The translations under genes and the position numbers were made by a program. A DNA stretch of 64,000 bases from contig OMYB01000002.1 in assembly GCA_900315155.1 (NCBI GenBank), positions 248,001 to 312,000 of the forward strand. Reading direction: 5' to 3'. Numbering within the stretch: position 1 is the first letter of the stretch; every line of letters begins with the position of its first letter. The stretch is from an uncultured Selenomonadales bacterium (GTDB lineage Bacteria; Bacillota; Negativicutes; Selenomonadales; Selenomonadaceae). Below are positions 44,131 to 53,247 of the stretch, piece after piece. Under the pieces are notes generated by a model. It did not search any database, was not told the origin of the DNA, and saw only the letters and a program-made list of their open reading frames with translations.

Positions 44131-45654
44131 TCAAGCCTCCTGTACCGCTGCTACGAAGCGATCGAAGGCTTCCATGCCCTGTGCATTGCGTTTATAGACA
44201 CCGGCATGCGTAAGGACCTGCAGGAATACCTGCCCGATCTCCTCTTGCAGCACTTTATTGACATTTTCTTTCGTGAGGCCCGGATATTTCTTCTGGACCG
44301 TCTGATACCACGCCGCATGCTTGGCGATCTCAGGGATACCGGAAATATCTTCCGTCCCCTTGACGAGTTCCTCAGCCACCTGTGCCATCTCCGACTTCAG
44401 TCGTGCCGGCAGTACGGCGAGACCCATGACCTCGATGAGGCCGATGTTTTCCTTCTTGATGTGATGAACCTCTGCATGCGGATGGAAGATGCCGAGCGGA
44501 TACTCCGGCGTCGTGCGGTTGTTGCGCAGCACGAGGTCGAGCTCGTAGCCCTCGCCCTTGCGGCGGGCAATCGGCGTAATCGTGTTATGCGGCGTACCAT
44601 CCGTCTCCGCCAGGATACCAGCGGATTCATCGGAGTATCCGCGCCACTTCTTGAGGATCTTGTCGGCGAGATCCGTGAGTTCATCGCGATCCTCGCCCGT
44701 GAGGCGCAGCGTCGACATCGGCCATTTCACGCGGCCAACCTTGACGTTCGGGAAATCCTTGAACGCATAGGTCTTCTCGACCGGAGCTTTCGCCATCGCA
44801 AACGTATAGCGGCCGCCCTGATAGTGGTCGTGCGTGAGGATGGAGCCGCCGACGATCGGCAGGTCGGCATTCGAGCCGAGGAAATAATGCGGCAGGATCG
44901 TCACGAAATCGAGCAGGTTCTCAAAGCTGCGCTTCGACACCTTCATGGGGACATGCTTACGGTTCAGCACGATGCAGTGCTCGTTGTAGTATGTATACGG
45001 GCTGTACTGCATGAACCAGCGATGACCGGACAGGCGCAGCGGGATCAGGCGGTGCGTCTTGCGCGCCGGATGACCGATGCGGCCGACATAGCCCTCGTTC
45101 TCGCGGCAGAGCAGGCATTTCGGATAGCTCGTCTGTGCCTGCTGCTTAGCCGCAGCGATATCGCGCGGATCCTTCTCCGGTTTCGACAGGTTGATCGTAA
45201 CGTCGAGGTCGCCATACGGCGTTGCCGTCTGCCATACGATATTCTTGTCGATGCGGTCCTTGCGGATGTAGTTCGACGCAATAGAAAACTTGTAGAACTC
45301 ATCCGTCGCCGCTTTCGGGCTGCGGGCATAATCGCTGTTCCAGCGGCGGATAACCTCCGACGGGCGCGGCATGACACAGTCCATGATGCGCGTATCGAAG
45401 ATATCGCGCTGCTCATTCGTGTTCTCGATCAGGCCTTTGCTGCTGGCATACTCCAGCATATTCCGGAGAATCGGGGCTGCCGTCGGCAGGTCCTCCTCCA
45501 TCTCCATGAGGTCATCCTCAGGAACGTACTCATCCACCTGCAGGACATCGAGCAGGCAGTTGGCCGCATAGTAGCGGTCCTCGCGCGTGATCATGCCATG
45601 CTGCTTTGCGAAATGCAGCAGACGGTTGATTTCATGATTGATGTCGATAGCCAT
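44131..45654 (-). CDS. galT: UDP-glucose--hexose-1-phosphate uridylyltransferase, Firmicute type
   Basis: A 507-residue enzyme of the GalT type-2 (PF01087/PF02744-unlike long) group found in Firmicutes, distinct from the ~350-residue E. coli GalT. It exchanges UMP between UDP-glucose and galactose-1-phosphate. The conserved block IFHPHAEVHHIKKENIG and the MCR-type RENEGYVGRIGHPARKTHR are clear. It follows galE by 31 bases and precedes the repressor gene. Confidence 0.93.
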   Translation of the reverse strand: MAIDINHEINRLLHFAKQHGMITREDRYYAANCLLDVLQVDEYVPEDDLMEMEEDLPTAAPILRNMLEYASSKGLIENTNEQRDIFDTRIMDCVMPRPSEVIRRWNSDYARSPKAATDEFYKFSIASNYIRKDRIDKNIVWQTATPYGDLDVTINLSKPEKDPRDIAAAKQQAQTSYPKCLLCRENEGYVGRIGHPARKTHRLIPLRLSGHRWFMQYSPYTYYNEHCIVLNRKHVPMKVSKRSFENLLDFVTILPHYFLGSNADLPIVGGSILTHDHYQGGRYTFAMAKAPVEKTYAFKDFPNVKVGRVKWPMSTLRLTGEDRDELTDLADKILKKWRGYSDESAGILAETDGTPHNTITPIARRKGEGYELDLVLRNNRTTPEYPLGIFHPHAEVHHIKKENIGLIEVMGLAVLPARLKSEMAQVAEELVKGTEDISGIPEIAKHAAWYQTVQKKYPGLTKENVNKVLQEEIGQVFLQVLTHAGVYKRNAQGMEAFDRFVAAVQEA

Positions 45655-45685
45655 GATTATCTGACGCTCCCTTTATATCTCTCGA

Positions 45686-46675
45686 TTATTTCTCGTATCC
45701 ATCCGGATGTTTCTGATGCCACGTCCAGGCCGTACCGATGACGCGCTCGACATCCGTGTACTGCGGGTTCCAGCCGAGCACCTTGCGGGCCTTGGCACTG
45801 GATGCGATCAGCTGGGCCGGGTCGCCGGCGCGGCGTTTGCCCATCTCCACCTTGATATCCCTGCCCGTGACCTTCTTGGCAGCCTCGATCATCTCCTTAA
45901 CGGAGAAGCCTTTGCCGTTGCCGAGGTTGAAGATATTGCTCTCGCCGCCCTTGCGCAGATACTCGAGAGCGAGCACATGGGCATCGGCGAGGTCGATGAC
46001 GTGGATATAGTCACGCAGGCACGTGCCATCCGGCGTTGCATAATCATCACCGAAAATCGTGATATGGTCGCGCTTGCCGAGCGGAACCTGCAGGATGAGC
46101 GGAATCAGATGCGTCTCCGGATGATGATCCTCGCCGATGGAACCATCGTCGAGAGCACCGGCTGCGTTGAAATAACGCAGGGAGACATAGCGGATGCCGT
46201 CTGCACGGCTGACCCACTTCATCATCTTCTCCATCGTGCGTTTCGTCTCACCATACGTGTTAGTCGGATTCGTCTCGTCGTCCTCCATGATAGGCACGCG
46301 CTTCGGCTCGCCGTAGACAGCAGCCGTCGAGGAGAACACGATCTTGTCGACGTGATGGCGGACCATCGCCTCGAGCAGGACCTGCATGCCATAGACGTTG
46401 TTATTGAAGTATTTCAGCGGCTTCTCCATGCTCTCGCCAACGAGGGAATTCGCTGCGAAATGGATGACTGCCTCGATGTCGTTCTCCGTGAAGATCTTGT
46501 CGAGCACCGATGCATCGCGGATATCACCCTCGTAGAATTTCGCCTTCGGATTCAGTGCATCGCGATGACCCGTCTGCAGGTTATCGACGATAACGACGTC
46601 CTCCCCCTTCTCCACGAGCTGATGAACCGCATGAGAACCGATATAACCGGCGCCGCCGCAAACTAAGATTGACAT
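45686..46675 (-). CDS. galE: UDP-glucose 4-epimerase
   Basis: A 329-residue short-chain dehydrogenase-type epimerase. It has the NAD motif GGAGYIGSH at the N-terminus, the catalytic FSSTAAVYG and the YGETK pair, and the C-terminal GDPAQLIAS substrate loop. It interconverts UDP-galactose and UDP-glucose. The ATG at 46675 gives the conserved [11 protein letters not shown] start. It has its own promoter behind galK, with a LacI-type palindrome upstream. Confidence 0.96.
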   Translation of the reverse strand: MSILVCGGAGYIGSHAVHQLVEKGEDVVIVDNLQTGHRDALNPKAKFYEGDIRDASVLDKIFTENDIEAVIHFAANSLVGESMEKPLKYFNNNVYGMQVLLEAMVRHHVDKIVFSSTAAVYGEPKRVPIMEDDETNPTNTYGETKRTMEKMMKWVSRADGIRYVSLRYFNAAGALDDGSIGEDHHPETHLIPLILQVPLGKRDHITIFGDDYATPDGTCLRDYIHVIDLADAHVLALEYLRKGGESNIFNLGNGKGFSVKEMIEAAKKVTGRDIKVEMGKRRAGDPAQLIASSAKARKVLGWNPQYTDVERVIGTAWTWHQKHPDGYEK

Positions 46676-46738
46676 GTTGAAAACCCCTTTTCCTGACATG
46701 ACACATAAAGAAGCGGAATACTGCGTGCTGCCTCTTTC

Positions 46739-46787
46739 ATCATAGCAGATTCCGCCATAAAATTAAAGATGAAAATGGAAACCGTTT
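46739..46787 (-). promoter_or_regulatory. Promoter and operator-like palindrome of galE
   Basis: The minus strand has an extended -10 TGC-TATGAT (46747-46739) with a weak TTTAAT -35 at 17 bases, and the odd-centred palindrome AAACGGTTT (46787-46779) 4 bases past the galK stop. Confidence 0.55.
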
Positions 46788-46790
46788 ATC

Positions 46791-47963
46791 TCAGTCGATG
46801 CGATGCGTACCATCGGAGATGCTCGCTACGACGAAACTCGGTGCATAACCAATCTTTGCCGTGTATTTCTCAGCGACCGTTTTCTTGAACGTATCGATAG
46901 CGTCATTCTTCACGATGCTGACCGTGCTGCCGCCGAAGCCGGCACCCGTCATGCGGGAACCGATAACGCCCGGAACGGACCAGGCGGTCTCAGCGAGCGT
47001 ATCGAGCTCGACGCCCGTGACATCGTAGTCATCGCGCAGGGAGAAATGCGACTCATTCATGAGCTTGCCGAACTTCTCGATGTCGTTATCCTCGAGGGCC
47101 TGTACCGCCTCGAGCGCGCGGTTGTTCTCATAGACGGCATGGCGGGCACGCTGACGCTCGAGCTGCTCGGAGATATGGCCTGCGAGCTTGTTGAACTCCT
47201 CATTGGAGAGCTCGCCGAGGGCACCCAGTTCCGGCTTGACTTCCTTGAGCTCGTTGAGCGCATGCTCGCACTGGGCGCGGCGCACGTTGTAGGCAGACGA
47301 AGCGAGGCTGTGCGGCTTGTTCGTGTTCGTGATGACGATGCTCGCATCCTTCAGCGCAATCTTGCTGTAACGGTAGTCGAGCGTGTTGCAGTCGAGCAGG
47401 ATCGCGCAATCCTTCTTGCCCATGCCGACGGCGAACTGATCCATGATGCCGCAGTTGACACCGACGAACTGGTTCTCAGCCTTCTGCGAGAGCTTGACCA
47501 TCTCGACCATGTCGAGGCCAAAGCCAAAAGCATCTTCGAGAATCACGGACATGAGCACTTCGAGCGATGCGGAGGAGGAAAGGCCTGCGCCAGCCGGCAG
47601 CGTACCGTAGAACACGATATCAAAGCCGTGAGCTGCCTTATGGCCGGCCTTCTCGAAGACATCGACAACGCCCATCGGGTAGTTGGCCCAATCTTTCGCC
47701 TTATCGTACTGCAGGCCGCTCATCGGGAACTCGACGACGCCCTTATCCTCAAGGTTCATCGAATAGACGCGGGACTTATCATCGGTACGGTCTGCGACCA
47801 CGGCATACGTGCCGAGCGAAATCGCGCACGGGAAAACGTGGCCGCCATTGTAATCCGTATGCTCGCCGATCAGGTTCACGCGGCCCGGAGAGAAGAAGCT
47901 GCGTTTTGCCGGATGACCGAATTTTTCCTCGAATACTTTCTTCATGTTGTCCAGGATTTCCAT
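46791..47963 (-). CDS. galK: Galactokinase
   Basis: A 390-residue GHMP kinase. It has the N-terminal galactokinase signature GRVNLIGEHTDYNGGHVFPC and the ATP loop PAGAGLSSSASLE, with the C-terminal MTGAGFGGSTVSIV motif. It phosphorylates galactose at C1. The ATG at 47963 follows GGAGGT; the longer frame to 48014 lacks a ribosome site. Long leader with a hairpin and two operator-like sites. Confidence 0.96.
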   Translation of the reverse strand: MEILDNMKKVFEEKFGHPAKRSFFSPGRVNLIGEHTDYNGGHVFPCAISLGTYAVVADRTDDKSRVYSMNLEDKGVVEFPMSGLQYDKAKDWANYPMGVVDVFEKAGHKAAHGFDIVFYGTLPAGAGLSSSASLEVLMSVILEDAFGFGLDMVEMVKLSQKAENQFVGVNCGIMDQFAVGMGKKDCAILLDCNTLDYRYSKIALKDASIVITNTNKPHSLASSAYNVRRAQCEHALNELKEVKPELGALGELSNEEFNKLAGHISEQLERQRARHAVYENNRALEAVQALEDNDIEKFGKLMNESHFSLRDDYDVTGVELDTLAETAWSVPGVIGSRMTGAGFGGSTVSIVKNDAIDTFKKTVAEKYTAKIGYAPSFVVASISDGTHRID

Positions 47964-48023
47964 TGAAAATACCTCCATTACTCTGCTCTGCCCGATTTGC
48001 GTTATCTTTCGCACAATTAAATC

Positions 48024-48037
48024 GGTAAGCGTTTACC
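48024..48037. promoter_or_regulatory. LacI/GalR-type operator upstream of galK
   Basis: GGTAAGCGTTTACC is a near-perfect palindrome of the LacI-family consensus (centre CG). It lies about 60 bases ahead of the galK start. Confidence 0.75.
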
Positions 48038-48050
48038 AATTTCTCCGGGG

Positions 48051-48092
48051 AAAAGGCACAGCGGAGGACCTGCCCCTCTCTGTGCCTTTTTT
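48051..48092. terminator. Hairpin terminator in the galK leader
   Basis: AAAAGGCACAG (48051-48061) pairs with CTGTGCCTTTT (48080-48090), 18-base loop, with T-runs on both sides. It could end transcripts from the upstream galactanase genes or attenuate transcripts that begin at the promoter at 48,108-48,136. Confidence 0.75.
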
Positions 48093-48107
48093 CCTCTTGT
48101 TGTTTCT

Positions 48108-48152
48108 AGTTTACCGCTTTTGCCTACTTCTGTCAAGTACTTTCGTAAACGA
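48108..48152 (-). promoter_or_regulatory. Promoter and second operator motif upstream of galK
   Basis: TTGACA (48136-48131) and TAAACT (48113-48108), 17-base spacer, minus strand. TCGTTTACGA (48152-48143) lies a few bases upstream of the -35 box and shares AATCGTTTAC with the galM promoter. Confidence 0.7.
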
Positions 48153-48189
48153 TTTCCCATCTATCTTGTCAGGCATGATAACGGTTGTC

Positions 48190-48711
48190 TTATTCTTTCG
48201 TGAGCGTGAAGTTATCGAACGAGCCCCAGTTGCCCGCATTGCCGTCTACCATAACGCCGATCGTGAGCTTGCCGCCCTTGACCTCGACGCCGGAGACCGT
48301 CCAGGTCTGCCACTTGTTCCAGCCTGTGTTCTTGATATCGGCCGTCTTTTTCTGGCCGTTGCACTCTGCGAACAGCTGCATGGCTTTCTCGCCGCCGCCG
48401 CCCTGCGTCATGACCGTAACCGTGTACGTGCCGTCCGGTACATCCTCGACGACCTGGCTGGCCGTGAACTTGAAATCCTTGTCCTTCCAGAAATGCATAG
48501 CGCCTTTGCCCTGCATGTCGCCCTGCTTCGTCGCGATATCGACGCAGCGGTCACCGGCGATATCCCAGCCGACCGTCTTGCCTTCCTCGAAATCCGGGTT
48601 CAGGATGAGATCCGTCTCGTCCGTTGCCGCTTCCGAAACAGACGGAGCAGCAAAAACCGAACCAGCGAGCAGAGCAGCACAGACAGCCGCCGTCATACGA
48701 TACATTTTCAT
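48190..48711 (-). CDS. Secreted carbohydrate-binding protein, CBM61-like
   Basis: A 173-residue exported protein: signal peptide (ends SEAA) plus one beta-sandwich of about 140 residues. It closely parallels the last ~150 residues of the GH53 galactanase encoded just upstream: LxNPDFEEGKTVGW/IxGD, KGAMHFW, TVTVMTQGGGG and NAGNWGSFDNF recur as NPGFEDVTLNGW, KGSMHYW, TVRVSTQGGGG and APGNWGTLDNF. In GH53 enzymes this module binds beta-1,4-galactan. The protein has no catalytic domain, so it is probably a free binding protein that captures galactan or its oligomers. Ribosome site AGGAGGA; 57 bases after the galactanase gene with no terminator. Confidence 0.85.
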   Translation of the reverse strand: MKMYRMTAAVCAALLAGSVFAAPSVSEAATDETDLILNPDFEEGKTVGWDIAGDRCVDIATKQGDMQGKGAMHFWKDKDFKFTASQVVEDVPDGTYTVTVMTQGGGGEKAMQLFAECNGQKKTADIKNTGWNKWQTWTVSGVEVKGGKLTIGVMVDGNAGNWGSFDNFTLTKE

Positions 48712-48767
48712 GATAAATTCCTCCTATATAGATACAATTTTTTATTTAAGAAAAGTATGGTTTTCTT

Positions 48768-50624
48768 TCATTCCTGCAGGAAAAACTCGAAGTTATCGAG
48801 CGTGCCCCAGTTGCCCGGTGCACCATCCATGATGACGCCGGCCTCTGCCGTGCCATCCTTGATCTCGACATCCGTGATCTCGAACGTGTTCCATTTGTTC
48901 CACGCCGTATCCTTGATGTCCGCCGTCTTCATCTGGCCGCCCGTCGTGAGGAAGAGCTTGTAGCTCGTCTGGCCGCCACCGCCCTGCGTGGAGACGCGGA
49001 CCGTATACTTGCCCGGCTTCAGCCCCGTGAACTTCTGGTAAGCCTTGAAGTGGAACGCTTTGTCCGCCCAGTAATGCATCGAGCCTTTGCCCTGCGAATC
49101 GCCGGCCTTGCTGATCGGATTGACGGCACTCGCATCGCCCTCGATGGTCCAGCCGTTCAGCGTGACATCTTCAAAACCCGGATTCTTGAACAGGTTGACC
49201 TTCTTGATCACCTTGACCTTGGCCTCGACCGGCTGTTTCAGCTCGTTGATCGTGCCCTTGACCGTATAGGTGCCGAGTTTGCTGTAGACCGGTGCCGCCT
49301 CTTTCCACGTCACGGCGAGCTCTTTCGTATGATCGTCCGTATACGTTACGAGCACGGTCTTCGGCATCTTCGTCGGCACACCGATGTTGCCGATGACCGT
49401 CGGCACCTCGGCCTCTTTGAACGTCGGCGTTACCGCCTTGGCCGTCTTATCGGAGACATCCTTCCAGACGTCCATGGATTCGAGCGCGCGGCCGTTGTTA
49501 TCGAACATCGCGAGGTTATCCCACTCGTTGCCCTCGCCGGTCTTCCAGCCGACATTCGGCACGGCGTACCAATCCGGTGCCCAGTAGAACATGCCGATGC
49601 CGCGGTTATTCGGGACCTGAGACACGCGCTCCATGACCGCACGCAGCCCCGAGGCCTGCCCCTGCGGCGTCGAGCGGAAGCCGCCGATGCGCTCCTCGGC
49701 CGGGCCGTAGGCATTGGCCATCTTATCGAAGTTCTGGTTCGTGTAGCCGAACGCCGTCTCGACGACGACCACATCCTTATTGTAACGCTTCGAGATATCG
49801 TTGATGTTGTTCGAAAGGTCGTCGAGCGTGCCATGCCAGAACGGATAGTAGCTAAGACCGATGACATCAAAATCGTTGACCTTGTTCTCGTTGATCAGCG
49901 CGTTGAAGAAATTCTGGTAAATCCAGTTGTTACCACCGTCCGCGAGGTGGATCATCGTCTTGATCTCGTGTTTCGGGTCGTTGTCATGGATAGCCTGCAG
50001 GCCGGCCTGCACGAGGCGCGCGAGCTCCTTGCCGTTATCGTCGCCGGGGAACTTGCCCTCCGGCCACATCATGCCGTTCATGATCTCGTTGCCGACCTGA
50101 ATCATATCCGGCTGCGTGCCCTGCGCCTGGAAATCTTTCAGCACCTTTGCCGTGTAATCGTAGACATCCTTGACGAGCTGATCCTTGCTGTGCCCCTCCC
50201 AGGCATGCGGCTTGGCCTGCTTGCCCGGATCCGCCCAGAAATCGCTGTAATGGAAATCGATGAGCACTTTGAGGCCGAGCGCCTTCGCGCGCTTCGTCAT
50301 CTCGAGCGCCTTGGCCTCATCCGTATCACCGCCGCCGCCCGGGCCGGCTTTCGGATCATTCCAGATGCGGAAGCGCACCCAATTCACGCCGTGCTCCTTG
50401 AAAATCTGCAGCACATCCTTCGGCGTGCCATCGACATCTTTGAACACCGCACCATTCGCCTCGAGAGCCGGAACCATGGAAAGATCGGCACCCTTCATGA
50501 AGTTATCCGAAAGGTTCGGGATCGGGTCCACCTGCACAGCCGCGTCCGCCTGTGGCTGGAACGCCATCAAAGACCCGGCCACGAGAGCCGACAGGACGAG
50601 CCGCTGCAACCTATTTTTCTTCAT
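48768..50624 (-). CDS. ganB: Arabinogalactan endo-beta-1,4-galactanase (GH53) with CBM61-like module
   Basis: A 618-residue secreted enzyme that cuts beta-1,4-galactan side chains of pectin. After a signal peptide (ends QADAA), residues ~40-400 are the GH53 barrel: FMKGADLSMV start, acid/base Glu in MIQVGNEIMNGMMWPEG and nucleophile Glu in VVVETAFGYT. Residues ~405-470 are an Ig-like linker (VTYTDDHTKELAVTWKEAAP). Residues ~475-618 are a CBM61-like galactan-binding sandwich. It is co-transcribed with the small binding protein and lies upstream of the Leloir genes, forming a substrate-to-sugar-phosphate path. The gene name follows the family. Confidence 0.92.
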   Translation of the reverse strand: MKKNRLQRLVLSALVAGSLMAFQPQADAAVQVDPIPNLSDNFMKGADLSMVPALEANGAVFKDVDGTPKDVLQIFKEHGVNWVRFRIWNDPKAGPGGGGDTDEAKALEMTKRAKALGLKVLIDFHYSDFWADPGKQAKPHAWEGHSKDQLVKDVYDYTAKVLKDFQAQGTQPDMIQVGNEIMNGMMWPEGKFPGDDNGKELARLVQAGLQAIHDNDPKHEIKTMIHLADGGNNWIYQNFFNALINENKVNDFDVIGLSYYPFWHGTLDDLSNNINDISKRYNKDVVVVETAFGYTNQNFDKMANAYGPAEERIGGFRSTPQGQASGLRAVMERVSQVPNNRGIGMFYWAPDWYAVPNVGWKTGEGNEWDNLAMFDNNGRALESMDVWKDVSDKTAKAVTPTFKEAEVPTVIGNIGVPTKMPKTVLVTYTDDHTKELAVTWKEAAPVYSKLGTYTVKGTINELKQPVEAKVKVIKKVNLFKNPGFEDVTLNGWTIEGDASAVNPISKAGDSQGKGSMHYWADKAFHFKAYQKFTGLKPGKYTVRVSTQGGGGQTSYKLFLTTGGQMKTADIKDTAWNKWNTFEITDVEIKDGTAEAGVIMDGAPGNWGTLDNFEFFLQE

Positions 50625-50683
50625 TACCTTTCACCTCATACCCTTTATCGACAAAATCGACAACCATTTCAAGTTTCCCATTC

Positions 50684-50735
50684 ATTATAGATGAACCGTC
50701 TTTCCATCGGTTTTCCAAACCTGAAAAAGTTTTCA
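50684..50735 (-). promoter_or_regulatory. Promoter region of the galactanase gene with cre-like site
   Basis: TATAAT (50689-50684) on the minus strand about 60 bases before the GH53 start. At 50722-50735 TGAAAAAGTTTTCA is a near palindrome like a catabolite-response element but with AG in place of the central CG. AACCG/CGGTT repeats lie between them. Confidence 0.5.
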
Positions 50736-50810
50736 TGCAGGATCGCAAATCCTGCGGGGCAGGAGAACGCGCCAGGTAAGCCGAATATCACAGTATGCAA
50801 AAGAATTGTC

Positions 50811-50819
50811 TGCTATACT
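50811..50819 (+). promoter_or_regulatory. Extended -10 promoter of the flavodoxin-moaC pair
   Basis: TGC-TATACT about 45 bases upstream of the flavodoxin-like gene; the -35 is weak. Confidence 0.5.
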
Positions 50820-50863
50820 AGTAGTATGAAAATGCAATAAACTTCGTTGAAAGGATCGATATT

Positions 50864-51460
50864 ATGGGAAAATGGGCTTTTATCTATTCATCCGTAACGG
50901 GAAACACGAAGAAGGTCGCCGCGGCGATGGCTGAGGCTGCCGGGGACGCAGACCTCTTCCGCGTGCAGGATGCACCAGAGGATCTCTCCGGCTATGAGGT
51001 CGTGTGCGTCGGCTACTGGCTCCGCCTCGGCGGCCCCGATCCGTTGACGCTGAAACTCCTGCCGCAGATTCATGATGCAAAAGTGTGCTTTTTCCAGACG
51101 CATGGCACCGACCCGACGAGTGAGCACGCCATCACGTCCTTCGCCCGTGCCGGATATGCGCTCGGCCCGGGCTGCGAGATCCTCGGCACATTCGGCTGCC
51201 AGGGAGCCATCAACCCGGCTCTCCTCGAAAAACGCAAAAAGGAAGCCCCGAATGGTCCGCACCACGGGCCGCACAGCCTGGAGCGCTGGGCAAAAGCCGC
51301 GAATCACCCCGATGATGCCGACCTGCAGGCTGCACAGGATTTCGTCAAAGCCATGCAGCACAAACTCGTCGTCCGCGAGCAGTACCGCAAGAAAAAAGCG
51401 GCGAAAATCGCCGCGCTGAAGAAAAACAAGGAGCAGGCACAGGAGGAAAACCATGGATAA
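50864..51460 (+). CDS. Flavodoxin-like protein
   Basis: A 198-residue protein with a flavodoxin fold. The FMN phosphate loop [13 protein letters not shown] is at residues 7-19, and [14 protein letters not shown] and [11 protein letters not shown] mark the isoalloxazine loops. It has a Lys-rich C-terminal tail beyond the fold ([20 protein letters not shown]). The [13 protein letters not shown] loop resembles BilS-type flavodoxins, which supply electrons to partner reductases; this name is tentative. It overlaps moaC by eight bases, so the two are co-translated. The neighbourhood suggests a redox role linked to molybdoenzymes. Confidence 0.82.
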   Translation: MGKWAFIYSSVTGNTKKVAAAMAEAAGDADLFRVQDAPEDLSGYEVVCVGYWLRLGGPDPLTLKLLPQIHDAKVCFFQTHGTDPTSEHAITSFARAGYALGPGCEILGTFGCQGAINPALLEKRKKEAPNGPHHGPHSLERWAKAANHPDDADLQAAQDFVKAMQHKLVVREQYRKKKAAKIAALKKNKEQAQEENHG

Positions 51461-51935
51461 TGCTACAGGTCTGACACATTTCGATGCCCAGGGACAGGCC
51501 ATCATGGTCGATGTAAGCGGCAAGAAGGAGACCTGCCGCGTAGCCGTCGCGAGCGGCGTCATCGCCGTAAACCAGGCCGTCTACGATGCCATTGAGCAGG
51601 GAACGGCGAAAAAAGGCGACGTACTCGGCGTAGCCCGCATCGCCGGCATCATGGGCATCAAGGCCACGAGCTCCGTCATCCCCCTCTGCCACCCGCTCCC
51701 CATCGCGAAATGCAGCATCGACTTTGAGATGCTGCCCGACGAATGCGCCGTAAAGGCCATCGCCACCGTAAAGGTAACCGGCAAAACCGGCGTCGAGATG
51801 GAAGCCCTGCACGGCGTCTCCGTCGCGCTCCTCACCATCTACGACATGTGCAAAGCCATCGACAAGCGCATGGAAATCCGCTACATCCACCTCGACAGCA
51901 AAAGCGGCGGCAAAAGCGGCGACTTCGTCCGCTGA
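51453..51935 (+). CDS. moaC: Cyclic pyranopterin monophosphate synthase
   Basis: A 160-residue enzyme that converts the MoaA product to cPMP in molybdenum cofactor synthesis. The family motifs [26 protein letters not shown] and [20 protein letters not shown] are complete. It begins eight bases before the end of the flavodoxin-like gene. It converges on narI, and would serve the cofactor needs of the nitrate reductase encoded next to it, although that enzyme is broken here. Confidence 0.95.
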   Translation: MDNATGLTHFDAQGQAIMVDVSGKKETCRVAVASGVIAVNQAVYDAIEQGTAKKGDVLGVARIAGIMGIKATSSVIPLCHPLPIAKCSIDFEMLPDECAVKAIATVKVTGKTGVEMEALHGVSVALLTIYDMCKAIDKRMEIRYIHLDSKSGGKSGDFVR

Positions 51936-51966
51936 TACGATCTTCCAAAAATCATTATGACACGCA

Positions 51967-52011
51967 AAGAAGGCTGCTGCATGGGTACAATCCTCATGCA
52001 GCAGCCTTCTT
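51967..52011. terminator. Bidirectional terminator between moaC and narI
   Basis: A perfect 17-bp stem (51967-51983 with 51995-52011) with an 11-base loop, between convergent genes. Confidence 0.85.
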
Positions 52012-52036
52012 ATTGCTATTGACCTATTGGTTTTTG

Positions 52037-52702
52037 TTATTTCCGGCGATAGATGATGTCGTTGCGGAACATGTACTCGAACGGGAGGCTCAGGCAGTGG
52101 ACGAGGCGCGTAAACGGGAAGACAATCGCGACGAGCATCCAGCTGAGCATGTGCACGCGGAAGATCGTCGGGATGTTTTCCATGAGGCTCACGTCCGGCT
52201 GCAGCATGAGCACGGAGCGGAACCACGGGGAGATGGCCTCGCGGTAGTCGAACGCGCCAGAGATGTTGCTGAGCGTGCCCGCGCAGCCCGTGATAATCGC
52301 GAGTGCGAGGAACAGGTAGAGCACGCGGTCCATGTTGCTCGTGTTGGCCTTCATGCGCGGCGAGCCGGCGAAACGGCGTTTCATGAGCAGCAGGAAGCCG
52401 CCAAGGAACAGGATGCCCGCGGGGATACCGCCCGCCAGGGCAATCATGTGGTAGGTGGCTTCATCGGTGCCGGCCATCTTCGTGACGAATTTCGGCACGA
52501 GGACGCCGATGATATGGCCGCCCAGCGCCATGACCAGGCCGAGATGGAACATCGGGCCTGCCCATTTCAGGCTTTTCTTATCGAGGAACTCGCTGGACTT
52601 CGTCGTCCATGTGCGCTCCCCGCGCGTATAGCGCATGACCGTACCGACGACGAGGATCGTCAGCGCGATGTATGGCAGGACGCCATAGAGAAAGGTATTC
52701 AT
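52037..52702 (-). CDS. narI: Respiratory nitrate reductase gamma subunit (cytochrome b)
   Basis: A 221-residue membrane subunit with about five hydrophobic helices that oxidises quinol. His residues expected to bind two hemes occur in MFHLGLVMALGGHIIG, ATYHMIALAGG, FRVHMLSWM and RLVHCLSLPF. Start overlaps the narJ stop by four bases (ATGA). Without an intact NarG it has no catalytic partner in this strain. Confidence 0.93.
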   Translation of the reverse strand: MNTFLYGVLPYIALTILVVGTVMRYTRGERTWTTKSSEFLDKKSLKWAGPMFHLGLVMALGGHIIGVLVPKFVTKMAGTDEATYHMIALAGGIPAGILFLGGFLLLMKRRFAGSPRMKANTSNMDRVLYLFLALAIITGCAGTLSNISGAFDYREAISPWFRSVLMLQPDVSLMENIPTIFRVHMLSWMLVAIVFPFTRLVHCLSLPFEYMFRNDIIYRRK

Positions 52703-53247
52703 ACGTGTTCCGCCTCCAATCCTTCTGTAGTCATGAGCGCGACATCGATGAGGAGCGTCTGCGGCAGCTTCGCCTCGACGAGGCGGCTGCGCAGGAGTTT
52801 CAGCTTATCCGATGCCTTCTCAAGGACGGATTTCGCATGATCCGCAGGGATTGCCGCCGCGAGCTCGAGCAGGGCGGGCAGATAGTCTGGCAGATCCTTA
52901 TTCACATCGAAGCCATTCTCGAGGAACAGTTCTTTGTACGCGTGCATTTCCTGCGACTGCTTGCCGAAATCCGTGCGGTCGTGGTTCGTGAGGTACAGAT
53001 TCGTGTTCTGTGAGAAATCGAAGCTGCGCACGTACTGTGCCTCAAACTCCTCCGGGCTGGTCTCATCGACATAGTCGCAGAACTGCGTCAGGAGGTCGCG
53101 TGCCTGCGGCATCTCCACCTCGCGGACGACAGTACGCCATTCCGGGAATTCCTCCCACCAGTCGGCATCCGGATAGGAAAGCAGGAATGCGGTGCTCGCG
53201 AGAGCCTTCGTATAGTCTGCCGGCTGTTTTGCGTTTTCCTCACTCAT
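52699..53247 (-). CDS. narJ: Nitrate reductase assembly chaperone
   Basis: A 182-residue TorD/NarJ-family chaperone, all-helical, that inserts the molybdenum cofactor into NarG. Conserved segments AFLLSYPDADWWEEFPEWR and YVRSFDFSQNTNLYLTNHDR fit NarJ. The ATG at 53247 overlaps the narH stop by four bases. Confidence 0.9.
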   Translation of the reverse strand: MSEENAKQPADYTKALASTAFLLSYPDADWWEEFPEWRTVVREVEMPQARDLLTQFCDYVDETSPEEFEAQYVRSFDFSQNTNLYLTNHDRTDFGKQSQEMHAYKELFLENGFDVNKDLPDYLPALLELAAAIPADHAKSVLEKASDKLKLLRSRLVEAKLPQTLLIDVALMTTEGLEAEHV

